Origin: a virus
IMG/VR virus record: IMGVR_UViG_3300030109_003137
Span: 1-29,046 of that record
Direction: 5' to 3' (one strand)
DNA length: 29,046 bases
Shown here: positions 22,900-29,046 of the stretch, piece after piece
Layout: every line of letters begins with the position of its first letter
Position numbering within the stretch: the stretch's first letter is position 1
The notes under the pieces: generated by a model
What the model was told of the DNA's origin: nothing
The model's input: only the letters and a program-made list of their open reading frames with translations
The model's database searches: none
Made by a program: the position numbers and the translations under genes

Positions 22900-23385
22900 A
22901 TGGAATATATGTCAACAGAAATCAGATCAGCACGAGAAGCAATGACTATCTTTAAGATACTAGGTATCAAAGATATAACTACAGATCGTCAACAGAAAAA
23001 TGGTACTCAAGTATTTGAATTACCAATAAAACAAATGTATCAAAACTTAAAACCTTATAACTTAAGATTTGCTACATACGAAACAGGTTATGTACGTAAC
23101 GTAACTGAGTGTAACTCAAGCTCTTACCAAGTAAATAAAACTAAGAAGCGACCAGCAGAAAATGGCTATCACTTTGAAGGTGTAGAGCGTATACTAATAC
23201 GTAATTGGGAAGAGCGATTAATATACTTAGCTAAGTTTATTATTAAAAACTACTATCAAAAACCTACGTATTTGATTAGTGATTATACACTCGAGTGTCT
23301 TAAAAAACAGATGCAAGAAAAAGACGACATTAAATTAATTATTAACGGAAATAGATACAATTTATCAGATGACTACATTTTATAA
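22900..23385 (+). CDS. Hypothetical protein
   Basis: This 161-residue protein, MEYMSTEIRSAREAMTIFKI, has 'LGIKDITTDRQ' and a C-terminal helical part with LIYLAKFIIKNYYQKPTY and LKKQMQEKDDIKLIINGN. It overlaps the next gene by 17 bases. The start could also be the ATG at 22909 (MSTEIRS). I see no catalytic motif and do not recognise the family. Confidence 0.55.
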   Translation: MEYMSTEIRSAREAMTIFKILGIKDITTDRQQKNGTQVFELPIKQMYQNLKPYNLRFATYETGYVRNVTECNSSSYQVNKTKKRPAENGYHFEGVERILIRNWEERLIYLAKFIIKNYYQKPTYLISDYTLECLKKQMQEKDDIKLIINGNRYNLSDDYIL

Positions 23386-23608
23386 AGATACAAGAGTAAA
23401 CGGAAAACTAGTGGCATTAGAAGATGTTATTGAAGAGATATTTAATGAAGCAATGGCAACTATAGATGATGGTATTGTAAATTCTTTATTAGATAATGGC
23501 TTTCACCAGGAGACTAATGATGAATTTTGGCCTGACTATAACGAATGCTTCGACGGAGTATTAGAAAAATTAAATAAACGATATGAAGAAATTAAAGAAG
23601 ATAATTAA
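23369..23608 (+). CDS. Small acidic hypothetical protein
   Basis: This 79-residue protein, MTTFYKDTRVNGKLVALEDV, is rich in Asp and Glu, with FNEAMATIDDGIVNSLLDNG. It overlaps both neighbours, the upstream gene by 17 bases and the downstream small gene by 26. An acidic small early protein may mimic DNA or bind a host factor; that is only a suggestion. Confidence 0.5.
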   Translation: MTTFYKDTRVNGKLVALEDVIEEIFNEAMATIDDGIVNSLLDNGFHQETNDEFWPDYNECFDGVLEKLNKRYEEIKEDN

Positions 23609-23729
23609 AACAATATTTGTATACGAGCCAAATATAATAAAAAACCTAGAGGAATATGACAAAAAAGAGAAAGCTAAACAGCAAAAATCCAAAGTACAGA
23701 ACAACAGAACAAATAAAAGCAACAACTAA
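23583..23729 (+). CDS. Small basic protein
   Basis: This 48-residue frame MKKLKKIIKTIFVYEPNIIK continues with LEEYDKKEKAKQQ and an Asn/Lys-rich end. The first 14 residues form a basic amphipathic helix. It overlaps the next small frame by 74 bases in another reading frame, so at least one of the pair may be spurious; this one is somewhat less likely. Confidence 0.35.
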   Translation: MKKLKKIIKTIFVYEPNIIKNLEEYDKKEKAKQQKSKVQNNRTNKSNN

Positions 23730-23814
23730 AGAAGTTGACAAAAGGGTGCTAATTAACAAGTTGACTAGAAAAGGAGTTGAAGGCGTAGAAGTATACGCTA
23801 CATTTTATAAATAA
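23656..23814 (+). CDS. Small basic protein
   Basis: This 52-residue frame MTKKRKLNSKNPKYRTTEQI continues with KEVDKRVLINKLTRKGVEGV and a final EVYATFYK. Its stop falls at the first bases of the closing helix of the structured RNA. The GAGGAATATG before the start gives a weak Shine-Dalgarno-like GAGG, unusual in this window. No family is recognised. Confidence 0.45.
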   Translation: MTKKRKLNSKNPKYRTTEQIKATTKEVDKRVLINKLTRKGVEGVEVYATFYK

Positions 23815-24034
23815 ACGAGGTGAGGGTGGTAGCGCGTGAGATGTGTAGACAAGCTGTGATCTCTATGAGACATCCAGTAGTCATCTTACTCACTTGGCAG
23901 AACGGCAGGATAAAGCAAAAATAGTGACAACACTGAACAGTAGAGCTGATAAACGGACGGACGATCGCCTGACTTTATCTTGTTTAAATACTCAGACGTA
24001 AACACTATAGAACCACACCTGCCCGACCTCGTTT
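23813..24034 (+). ncRNA. Structured RNA candidate of about 220 nt
   Basis: The only long gap free of frames in the right half is visibly more GC-rich than its surroundings. AAACGAGGT (23813-23821) and ACCTCGTTT (24026-24034) form a perfect 9-bp closing helix. Inside are a 10-bp helix with one G-U pair (23906-23915 with 23973-23982), a hairpin AGTG/CACT with loop ACAA (23923-23934), GTGAG/CTCAC (23836-23840 with 23889-23893) enclosing TCTC/GAGA (23860-23870). The 3' end runs into TTTTATTT, as at an intrinsic terminator. It shows no signature of tmRNA, RNase P RNA, tRNA or a group I intron that I know. Promoter module 6 follows directly. Confidence 0.65.
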
Positions 24035-24039
24035 TATTT

Positions 24040-24072
24040 ACAAATTAAATACGAACACTAACGGATAATATA
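24040..24072 (+). promoter_or_regulatory. Phage promoter module, copy 6
   Basis: ACAAATTAAATACGA, eight bases, GGATAATATA: a perfect consensus copy, directly behind the structured RNA and 19 bases before the next ATG. Confidence 0.85.
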
Positions 24073-24091
24073 ATAAATTAAATTAAATAAT

Positions 24092-24436
24092 ATGTCAGAA
24101 ACAAAAGAAATGTTAGAAGCTACAGTAAAAGGCTTACAAGACAAAATAGGTCAATTAAATATGGACTTAAAATCTAAACAACAAGATTTAGAAGATGCTA
24201 ATAAACCAGTTATATCTAGTAAAATAATGGATGTAGTAAATGATGCAGTAAATTATGCTATAGAAAACTACAACTTTGATAACTCAGACCAATACGAAAT
24301 TGACTTTGGTATTGACTATGATGGTAGAGTACAAGCAGAGACTATTAATTTTAGAGATACGTATGAATTAGTAGAATCAATAGTAACTGGAATAGAAAAA
24401 CAGTTTAAAGTAGTTAAAGAAGAAACCACAGACTAA
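24092..24436 (+). CDS. Coiled-coil hypothetical protein
   Basis: This 114-residue protein has an N-terminal coiled coil (about 3-35, VKGLQDKIGQLNMDLKSKQQ) and a C-terminal alpha/beta part with YEIDFGIDYDGRV and YELVESIVTGIEKQFKVVKE. It is the first gene behind promoter module 6, with a leader of AAATT repeats, and it is joined to the next gene by a TAATATG junction. No family is recognised. Confidence 0.6.
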   Translation: MSETKEMLEATVKGLQDKIGQLNMDLKSKQQDLEDANKPVISSKIMDVVNDAVNYAIENYNFDNSDQYEIDFGIDYDGRVQAETINFRDTYELVESIVTGIEKQFKVVKEETTD

Positions 24437-24437
24437 T

Positions 24438-24629
24438 ATGAAAGACGGAATATACGAAAGCGATAACGCTAGATACTTTGTACAAAACGGCAAAGTACTT
24501 ATGAACCTAAAAGGCATAGGCTGGTTCAAGACAACTAAACATTTTAACTTCGGTAAATGGGTGTCAGAGCTTAACTCAGCAATGAGTGTTAACTTTGACC
24601 ACGCTTATTTAACCGCAAAGCAGTGGTAA
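24438..24629 (+). CDS. Small hypothetical protein
   Basis: This 63-residue protein, MKDGIYESDNARYFVQNGKV, is beta-rich at the start and then has WFKTTKHFNFGKWVSELNSA. Its stop overlaps the next start (TAATG). It is aromatic-rich for its size, with no recognised motif. Confidence 0.55.
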   Translation: MKDGIYESDNARYFVQNGKVLMNLKGIGWFKTTKHFNFGKWVSELNSAMSVNFDHAYLTAKQW

Positions 24630-24736
24630 TGAGAAGGTTAATATATGATATGTATTACAAAGATGAAATCTCAATGGAAATTGCTATGAGATTATTAGAT
24701 AAATTAACAGAATTAAGTAATAAAAAAAGAAGATGA
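24629..24736 (+). CDS. Very small protein
   Basis: This 35-residue frame MRRLIYDMYYKDEISMEIAM is probably a helical hairpin and ends Lys/Arg-rich. It fills exactly the space between two genes, with TAATG at its start and ATGA at its end, so translation is plausible. Confidence 0.45.
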   Translation: MRRLIYDMYYKDEISMEIAMRLLDKLTELSNKKRR

Positions 24737-25125
24737 GTACAAGAGCACAAGTTAGATTTGCTACGCGCGAATCAGGTATATCTTTCAACGAAATACCAAA
24801 TGCTATACACGCACAGTTCTATGTCCACAGTGATGGATACCCAGAAGGATTAGGTGTAGAAATAGCAGAATCACTTACTAAATATCAAAAGATAATGCAT
24901 TGGGAAATAGAAAGCCTTGATGCGGAGCATAGCGATCTTGAATACATATATGTAGTATGGCAAGCGCCTGGTAAATCTACATGGATTAGTATATTTGAGG
25001 TAAGCTTTCCTCATATGTGCGAGTTATGTTACTATGAGCATCCAGCTAGAGAACATTGTATATTTGTAGGTGAACCCTGTAATCTTATAAGTAGATACAA
25101 ACCAAATACGAATAAAGATGGATAA
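24733..25125 (+). CDS. Conserved hypothetical protein (phage STRAQVRF-type)
   Basis: This 130-residue protein begins MSTRAQVRFATRESGISFNE and contains AQFYVHSDGYPEGLGVEIAE, a 'Y.H.DGYP.G.G' motif that I have seen in many phage and bacterial proteins of unknown function beginning MSTRA. It also has a Cys pair CELCYYEH near its end. The family is widespread but not characterised as far as I know. Its last codons overlap promoter module 7. Confidence 0.65.
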   Translation: MSTRAQVRFATRESGISFNEIPNAIHAQFYVHSDGYPEGLGVEIAESLTKYQKIMHWEIESLDAEHSDLEYIYVVWQAPGKSTWISIFEVSFPHMCELCYYEHPAREHCIFVGEPCNLISRYKPNTNKDG

Positions 25126-25129
25126 TATA
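25097..25129 (+). promoter_or_regulatory. Phage promoter module, copy 7
   Basis: ACAAACCAAATACGA (one difference), eight bases, GGATAATATA. It lies inside the end of the previous gene and only 3 bases before the next real ATG (25133), so transcripts from it have no or a very short leader. Confidence 0.82.
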
Positions 25130-25132
25130 ACT

Positions 25133-25387
25133 ATGACAGACAAACAATTAGATAAACTAGTAGATAAACTAGCAGGCGCTATGATTAAACGAATATATGG
25201 CGTAGAACAAAAAGAGGCTAGAGAAACAATGTCTTTTTATACTGAAAATTTAGATGATCACGCTATTGGCGAGTTAGCTAGGCTAATGACACTATTAAAC
25301 CTATATGAAGACCGTGAAGAATATGAAAAATGTGCGGCAGTAAAAAAACATTTAGATAAAGTAAATAAAATTATAGAACAATTATGA
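25133..25387 (+). CDS. Small helical protein
   Basis: I choose the ATG at 25133 (MTDKQLDKLVDKLAGAMIKR, 84 residues). The upstream in-frame ATG at 25118 lies within promoter module 7, just before its GG, and would not be on that transcript. The protein is alpha-helical and charged with ETMSFYTENLDDH and an end EYEKCAAVKKHLDKVNKIIE. It overlaps the ligase start by 4 bases (ATGA), so it may be coupled with it. Function unknown. Confidence 0.6.
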   Translation: MTDKQLDKLVDKLAGAMIKRIYGVEQKEARETMSFYTENLDDHAIGELARLMTLLNLYEDREEYEKCAAVKKHLDKVNKIIEQL

Positions 25388-26238
25388 TGAGAAAAAAACC
25401 AATGCTAGCATATCCAGTTAGCTCAAAACCAATTGATTACACCAAACCTGTATTCATGCAACCAAAGCTTGACGGCGTTCGTTGTGTAATACAGTATGAA
25501 AATATGGGCTTAGAATATGAAGTCAAAGCATACTCACGTACAGGTAAAGAGTGGAAAAACATACACCACATACTTGAACAGCTTAAGCCTTTCTTTCAAA
25601 AGTATCCAAATGTTATACTCGATGGCGAACTGTATAATCACGATCTAAGAGACGATTTCGAAACTATCATATCATTAGTCAGAAGACAGAAACCAGATGA
25701 CATAGACATGCTAGAATCAGCAGATCTTGTACAATTTCATTGCTATGATATCATAGATGAAAAACTACCATTTGATCAGCGTATAGAGTTTGTAAATTCA
25801 ACACTAATGTTGCTAGGCGATAGCATACATACTGTCAGCACTATACAAATACCTAATCAATTTGAAGCTGAAGAAATGCATCAAGTTAATCTAAACAGCG
25901 GTTTCGAAGGCTCTATACTACGTATCAACAATGAATATCAGTGCAAGCGATCTCACAGTTTACGTAAGTTCAAAGACTTTTCTGATACTGAAGCTGTAAT
26001 TACAGACTGGGTTGAAGGTAAAGGTAAACGTAAAGGTACTATCGGTAAGTTTATGGCTATCGATGCTGATGGTAACGAGTTTGGTATGCCAGTTATGGAC
26101 AATTTCAAAAAGTTACAAACAATGTTTAAAGAAATGCAAAGTTGGGTTGGTCAAACAGCTACGTTTACATATTTCGAACGTACTAAAGCTGGCTCATACC
26201 GTCATCCATTATTTAAATGTATACGAAACTACGAGTAA
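25384..26238 (+). CDS. ATP-dependent DNA ligase
   Basis: This 284-residue enzyme seals nicks in DNA via a ligase-AMP intermediate. Motif I is KLDGVR with the AMP-accepting Lys28, motif III DGELY (about 81-85), motif IV EGSILR (about 178-183) and motif V KFKDF (about 196-200), all in the order of the nucleotidyltransferase fold. The C-terminal OB domain begins near EGKGKRKG (about 213). The length matches small phage ligases (T7 ligase has 359 residues; this is more compact). With the ERF and exonuclease genes downstream it forms a replication/recombination set. Two consecutive Met codons begin the gene; either may be used. Confidence 0.92.
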   Translation: MMRKKPMLAYPVSSKPIDYTKPVFMQPKLDGVRCVIQYENMGLEYEVKAYSRTGKEWKNIHHILEQLKPFFQKYPNVILDGELYNHDLRDDFETIISLVRRQKPDDIDMLESADLVQFHCYDIIDEKLPFDQRIEFVNSTLMLLGDSIHTVSTIQIPNQFEAEEMHQVNLNSGFEGSILRINNEYQCKRSHSLRKFKDFSDTEAVITDWVEGKGKRKGTIGKFMAIDADGNEFGMPVMDNFKKLQTMFKEMQSWVGQTATFTYFERTKAGSYRHPLFKCIRNYE

Positions 26239-26239
26239 T

Positions 26240-26722
26240 ATGAATATATTTTATTTAGATAAAGATCCAGTTAAAGCTGCTAAAGTACAGTATAACAAGC
26301 ACGTAGTCAAGATGATACTTGAGTCAGCTCAAATGCTTTGTACAGCTCATCATCATTTTGGACACGGTGATAATGTTCCATATAAAAAAGCTCATTATAA
26401 CCATCCATCAACTATATGGGCTAGAGAAAACCATTATCAATATCAATGGTTATATTGGCATATGATAGCTCTTGGTGATGAATATAAAAAACGTTATAAT
26501 AAAGAACATCTTAGTATAACTAAATGTAAAGAGTGTTTATCTTTTAGCCCTTATGGTATAAGTTTAGGAAAGTTTAATCAACCTCCACAGTGTATGCCTG
26601 ATGAATACAAAGATAAATGTAGCGTACAAGCTTATTGGAATTATTATATAGGCGAAAAACACGTAGTAGTAAATAAAAACAAAGAAAAATTATATGAACA
26701 AAGACCTAAAGAAACGTATTAA
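26240..26722 (+). CDS. Conserved phage protein, NIFYLD/DKHVVKM-type, unknown function
   Basis: I choose the ATG at 26240 (MNIFYLDKDPVKAAKVQYNK, 160 residues), as the longer open frame only runs over the ligase gene. The stop of the ligase and this start form TAATATG. The protein contains NKHVVKMILESAQMLCTAHH and NHPSTIWARENHYQYQWLYW, motifs with many His and Trp that I recall from a family common in marine and T4-like phages; its function is unknown to me. The His, Asp and Glu residues in the first 50 residues could make a metal-bound or nuclease site, but that is speculation. Confidence 0.7.
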   Translation: MNIFYLDKDPVKAAKVQYNKHVVKMILESAQMLCTAHHHFGHGDNVPYKKAHYNHPSTIWARENHYQYQWLYWHMIALGDEYKKRYNKEHLSITKCKECLSFSPYGISLGKFNQPPQCMPDEYKDKCSVQAYWNYYIGEKHVVVNKNKEKLYEQRPKETY

Positions 26723-26837
26723 AAAGTTTAATGATATAAAATATGTTAAAGATAATTCTAAAAGAATTATTATTGCAACATTGAGTGTTAATACAAATAG
26801 AAAGTGGGGTGTGACAACAGCCCCTAAGAATAAATAG
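26694..26837 (+). CDS. Small basic protein
   Basis: This 47-residue frame MNKDLKKRIKKFNDIKYVKD continues with SKRIIIATLSVNTNRKWGVT. It overlaps the previous gene by 29 bases and ends 10 bases before the HTH gene. Copy C of the GTGTGACA element lies in its last codons and in the following start. No family is recognised. Confidence 0.4.
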   Translation: MNKDLKKRIKKFNDIKYVKDNSKRIIIATLSVNTNRKWGVTTAPKNK

Positions 26838-26854
26838 TAACAGGCTTATGTCAT
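26809..26854 (+). repeat. GTGTGACA element, copy C
   Basis: GTGTGACAACAG near its left end and AACAGGCTTATGTCA at its right end match copy A at both ends and at nearly the same spacing (33 against 35 bases); the middle differs. It covers the start codon of the HTH gene, a good site for an operator. Confidence 0.4.
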
Positions 26855-27468
26855 ACGAAAGAAACCTAAAATACCTAAACAATAATAGGATTACTTATAG
26901 GCGTTTACCTATAACTGATAAACCTACAATAGATACCAAAGAATACATGTTTTACGAAAACGGTACACATGAGTGCTATGAGTTATTCCGTTCGTCAGCA
27001 AAAATAACTACATATAAGTCTCTTAAATGGCACTTACTTGTTCTTTGGTATCTTAATCCTCAACTTGATCCTGATGACTTTAATAAGTTAGCAGAGATTA
27101 TATCTCACAAACCAAATGGTTTTGTAAGTTTTGAGTTATCAGATAGAATACTCGATAAAATTATTTATGGAGTTAGCATGGCTGATTTAGAACGTCCACC
27201 TAAAAATAAATTACGTAAAGTAATATTTAAACCTTTTACTGGACTAACTAAAGAACAAAAATTATCCATTGTAGGTTCATTAATAGGTGTAACAAATAAG
27301 ATACATCCAGATGACATATATCAGTGTATGATAGATATACATGACATGAATAAAAAGATAACGATACGTAAACTCTCTGAGTTGCTAACAGTATCACAGC
27401 GAACAGTACATAGACATATGTGTCAAGAACTTAAAAAAGAAAAAGAACTATTAAACCAACAAATATGA
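26848..27468 (+). CDS. HTH-containing regulator or replication initiator candidate
   Basis: This 206-residue protein, MSYERNLKYLNNNRITYRRL, ends with a clear helix-turn-helix (about 171-197, KLSELLTVSQRTVHRHMCQE). The N-terminal part has no recognised motif; the middle, RILDKIIYGVSMADLE, is probably helical. Its final four bases overlap the start of the sigma factor gene (ATGA), so the two are co-translated, which suggests joint work in transcription control. An element of the GTGTGACA type lies on its start codon, compatible with autoregulation. It may alternatively bind an origin. Confidence 0.6.
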   Translation: MSYERNLKYLNNNRITYRRLPITDKPTIDTKEYMFYENGTHECYELFRSSAKITTYKSLKWHLLVLWYLNPQLDPDDFNKLAEIISHKPNGFVSFELSDRILDKIIYGVSMADLERPPKNKLRKVIFKPFTGLTKEQKLSIVGSLIGVTNKIHPDDIYQCMIDIHDMNKKITIRKLSELLTVSQRTVHRHMCQELKKEKELLNQQI

Positions 27469-28217
27469 AAAACTATAATGTAAACAATTATTCTGCTTAC
27501 AAAAATGATATAAAAATTAATGTAAAAAGAATAGGTAACAAAGAGTGGAGAGATCATACTAGAGATGAATTGATTTTAGTATTCTTACCTTTAGTAGAAA
27601 ATTTAGCACGTAAGTTTTCAACTGCTCAACAAGCTTCAGGAGTTATGACAGTTACTGATATGATTCAAGAAGGTAATGTTGGCCTTATAAAAGCTGTTGA
27701 TAAAATAATTTGGGAAACTATTTATGAAGCAGAAAAACCTGAACGTAGACTTAAATCTTTTCTAGCTAAAAGAATTAAAGGTGCAATACGTAGAGGTATT
27801 GATATTAATAGAGGCAGCATGCGTATACCTGAGCATAAGCTAAATGAAATACGTAAAAACTTTGGAGAAAATAAAAAAGAAGTTGAAATGTTTTTTAATT
27901 CTATATTCTGTAGTATTGACTCTCAAGAACACAACGGATTAGTGTATGATATACCAGAAGAAGACGCCGAATATAATAACGCTGTTTTAAATGCTTACTT
28001 ATTAGCATTGTTAAAACAACATTTAACACAAAGAGAAGAAGATGTTATACGTATGAGCTTTGGTCTTGATTGCGAAAAGCATTCAGCTACTGAAATAGCT
28101 AATCATTTAGGAATAAAAGGTAGTAGCTCTTATGTAAGAGTTTCTCAATTAAAAAAGCAAGCAATAGATAAGTTAATAGCTAACGTAGATCACTCGCAAC
28201 TAACTGATTTAATGTAA
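27465..28217 (+). CDS. RNA polymerase sigma factor, sigma-70 family
   Basis: This 250-residue factor redirects host RNA polymerase. Region 2 is at about 35-125 with LPLVENLARKF, DMIQEGNVGLIKAVDK (region 2.2, core binding), RLKSFLAKRIKGAIRRGI (2.3-2.4) and RGSMRIPEHKL (start of region 3). Region 4 is at about 185-238 with LTQREEDVIRMSFGL and an HTH around SATEIANHLGIKGSSSYVRV. Region 1.1 is missing, typical of alternative and phage sigma factors. Compared with housekeeping factors, region 2.3-2.4 has a long insertion (WETIYEAEKPERR) and lacks most aromatic residues for -10 melting, so promoter specificity is probably altered. It is a strong candidate to drive the late, minus-strand module. Confidence 0.9.
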   Translation: MKNYNVNNYSAYKNDIKINVKRIGNKEWRDHTRDELILVFLPLVENLARKFSTAQQASGVMTVTDMIQEGNVGLIKAVDKIIWETIYEAEKPERRLKSFLAKRIKGAIRRGIDINRGSMRIPEHKLNEIRKNFGENKKEVEMFFNSIFCSIDSQEHNGLVYDIPEEDAEYNNAVLNAYLLALLKQHLTQREEDVIRMSFGLDCEKHSATEIANHLGIKGSSSYVRVSQLKKQAIDKLIANVDHSQLTDLM

Positions 28218-28246
28218 GTTAAAGTAAAAAAAATAATTTAAAAGTG

Positions 28247-28264
28247 AATCACCTTTGTGTGATT
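28247..28264 (+). promoter_or_regulatory. Inverted repeat upstream of the ERF gene
   Basis: AATCAC and GTGATT with 6 bases (CTTTGT) between them form a small perfect inverted repeat, 27 bases before the next ATG, followed by TATATATATAA. It may be an operator or part of a promoter. None of the seven-copy modules is found here. Confidence 0.4.
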
Positions 28265-28290
28265 ATATATATAACTAAACCATATACCAG

Positions 28291-28833
28291 ATGAAAGAAC
28301 TAACTAAAAAATTAGCTGATGTACAAACTAAGTTAAAAGCTAAAAAGTCTTCATATAATAGCTTCGGTAAATACTATTTCCGAAAAGCTGAAGACATCCT
28401 CGAAGGCGTAAAGCCATTTTTATTACAACATAATATTTACGTAACAACATCTGAAGAGATCGTTGGCACTGAACCTGTGCCTATGTTAAAGGTTACAGCT
28501 ACAATTAGTGACGGTGACAATGCTATACACGCTTGTGCTGTAGTTGGTGTTGACTTAAATCAAAAAGGTATGCAAACATCTCAACAGTTTGGCGCAGCAT
28601 CTACTTATGGCAAGAAATATGCTCTTGGTAATTTATTCCTTATTGACGATACTGAAGATGCTGATGCTACTAACAAACACGGTAAAGCTCAGCAAGTTAC
28701 AGCAAAGCCAAAAGTTAAGATTACAAAAGATCAAATGCAAAAAGCTGTTGAGTTTGTAAAAGGCGGTGGGTCAGTTGATGCTATTAAGAAAAAGTATGAA
28801 TTAACATCAGCGCAAATTAAACAACTAGCGTAA
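28291..28833 (+). CDS. ERF-family single-strand annealing protein
   Basis: This 180-residue protein matches the ERF recombinase family: N-terminal SFGKYYFRKAEDILEGVKP (24-42), SSYNSFG, then QQFGAASTYGKKYALGNL (98-115) and FLIDDTEDADA (115-126), the signature of the family. It would anneal single-stranded DNA in phage recombination and repair. The C-terminal 40 residues (about 141-180) form a separate helical part, 'GGSVDAIKKKYELTSAQIKQ', probably a small protein-interaction or DNA-binding module. The stop overlaps the start of the exonuclease gene (TAATG), the classic pairing of annealing protein and exonuclease. Confidence 0.88.
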   Translation: MKELTKKLADVQTKLKAKKSSYNSFGKYYFRKAEDILEGVKPFLLQHNIYVTTSEEIVGTEPVPMLKVTATISDGDNAIHACAVVGVDLNQKGMQTSQQFGAASTYGKKYALGNLFLIDDTEDADATNKHGKAQQVTAKPKVKITKDQMQKAVEFVKGGGSVDAIKKKYELTSAQIKQLA

Positions 28834-29046
28834 TGACAAAAGAAATTTACAAAAAACTAAGAAGCGACGAGCACTATTACGGTGATTTTGGCAAGCAGTT
28901 TCTAAGCAACTCGGATATAAGTACATTACTTAAAAATCCTAAAGACTTGCATAAGCCAAGACCTAGTAGTCCTGCTTTTTTAGTCGGCGGTTACTTTCAT
29001 ACCGCAATACTTGAGCCTGATAAGCTCAACAGGTTTAAAATAGTTG
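28833..29046 (+). CDS. PD-(D/E)XK exonuclease, partial
   Basis: The first 71 residues are seen, then the window ends. The sequence YYGDFGKQFLSNSDISTLLK and PAFLVGGYFHTAILEPDKL is typical of phage PD-(D/E)XK nucleases of the RecE/exonuclease VIII-like family ('S.S....LL..P' and 'P..L.GG.FH...LEP'). The catalytic core would lie further right. It is directly coupled to the ERF gene, and together they form a two-component recombination system that resects ends and anneals strands. Confidence 0.8.
   Translation, partial: MTKEIYKKLRSDEHYYGDFGKQFLSNSDISTLLKNPKDLHKPRPSSPAFLVGGYFHTAILEPDKLNRFKIV

Noticed and set aside
26012-26239. N-terminal extension of the NIFYLD-type protein
   Set aside because: It runs over the ligase gene in another frame; the ATG at 26240 follows a TAATATG junction and starts the conserved motif.
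1-29046. CRISPR array, insertion sequence or integrase gene
   Set aside because: No regularly spaced identical repeats, transposase or integrase frame was seen. The seven promoter modules are irregularly spaced and placed before genes.

Overview
The window looks like part of the genome of a tailed bacteriophage (Caudoviricetes), probably short-tailed, and probably infecting a marine member of the Bacteroidota. The sequence shows a capsid and packaging block (small and large terminase, portal, acidic scaffold-like protein, major capsid protein, adaptor/ring-type proteins), no tape-measure or sheath gene, strongly AT-rich DNA, densely packed short genes and the standard genetic code. The host guess is inference: almost no gene has a Shine-Dalgarno sequence, starts are instead preceded by A/T-only leaders such as TAAATAATATG, as in Bacteroidota, and the structural proteins resemble, from memory, those of uncultured marine and crAss-like or Cellulophaga podoviruses. 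No database search was possible.

Layout. Positions 1-20141 (minus strand, read right to left) form one late module: four small basic or hypothetical proteins, GroEL and GroES chaperonins, a small virion-like protein, a winged-helix protein, a SPKK-rich basic protein, an HExxH metallopeptidase, two membrane proteins including a 3TM-type holin, a virion-like protein, a coiled-coil protein, a protein with two GroES-like halves, terminase small candidate, TerL, portal, scaffold candidate, major capsid protein with an intrinsic terminator behind it, an unknown conserved protein, two adaptor/ring-like proteins and a large virion protein running off the left edge. Positions 20436-29046 (plus strand) form the early/middle module: many very small unknown proteins, a zinc ribbon, an ATP-dependent DNA ligase, an HTH protein, a sigma-70-family factor, an ERF single-strand annealing protein and a PD-(D/E)XK exonuclease cut by the right edge. 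A divergent control region (20142-20435) lies between the modules.

The most notable signal is a 33-bp promoter-like module found seven times, all on the plus strand and all between 20375 and 25129: ACAAAYTAAATACGA, exactly eight variable bases, then GGATAATATA. Each copy heads a small transcription unit. Its left half recalls the T7-type RNA polymerase promoter core (TAATACGA) and its right half resembles a sigma -10 box. It is absent from the structural module. One copy overrides the first ATG of a gene (true start 25133), one precedes a reading frame without ATG, and one precedes a structured leader with a tRNA-like T-arm. A second strong candidate is a roughly 220-nt structured RNA at 23813-24034 closed by a perfect 9-bp helix.

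How the parts fit: early/middle genes are probably switched on from the repeated promoters; the ligase, annealing protein and exonuclease form a replication/recombination set; the phage sigma factor and HTH protein are candidates for moving transcription to the oppositely oriented virion module, where phage chaperonins made together with capsid proteins could fold them; the holin and possibly the metallopeptidase serve lysis.
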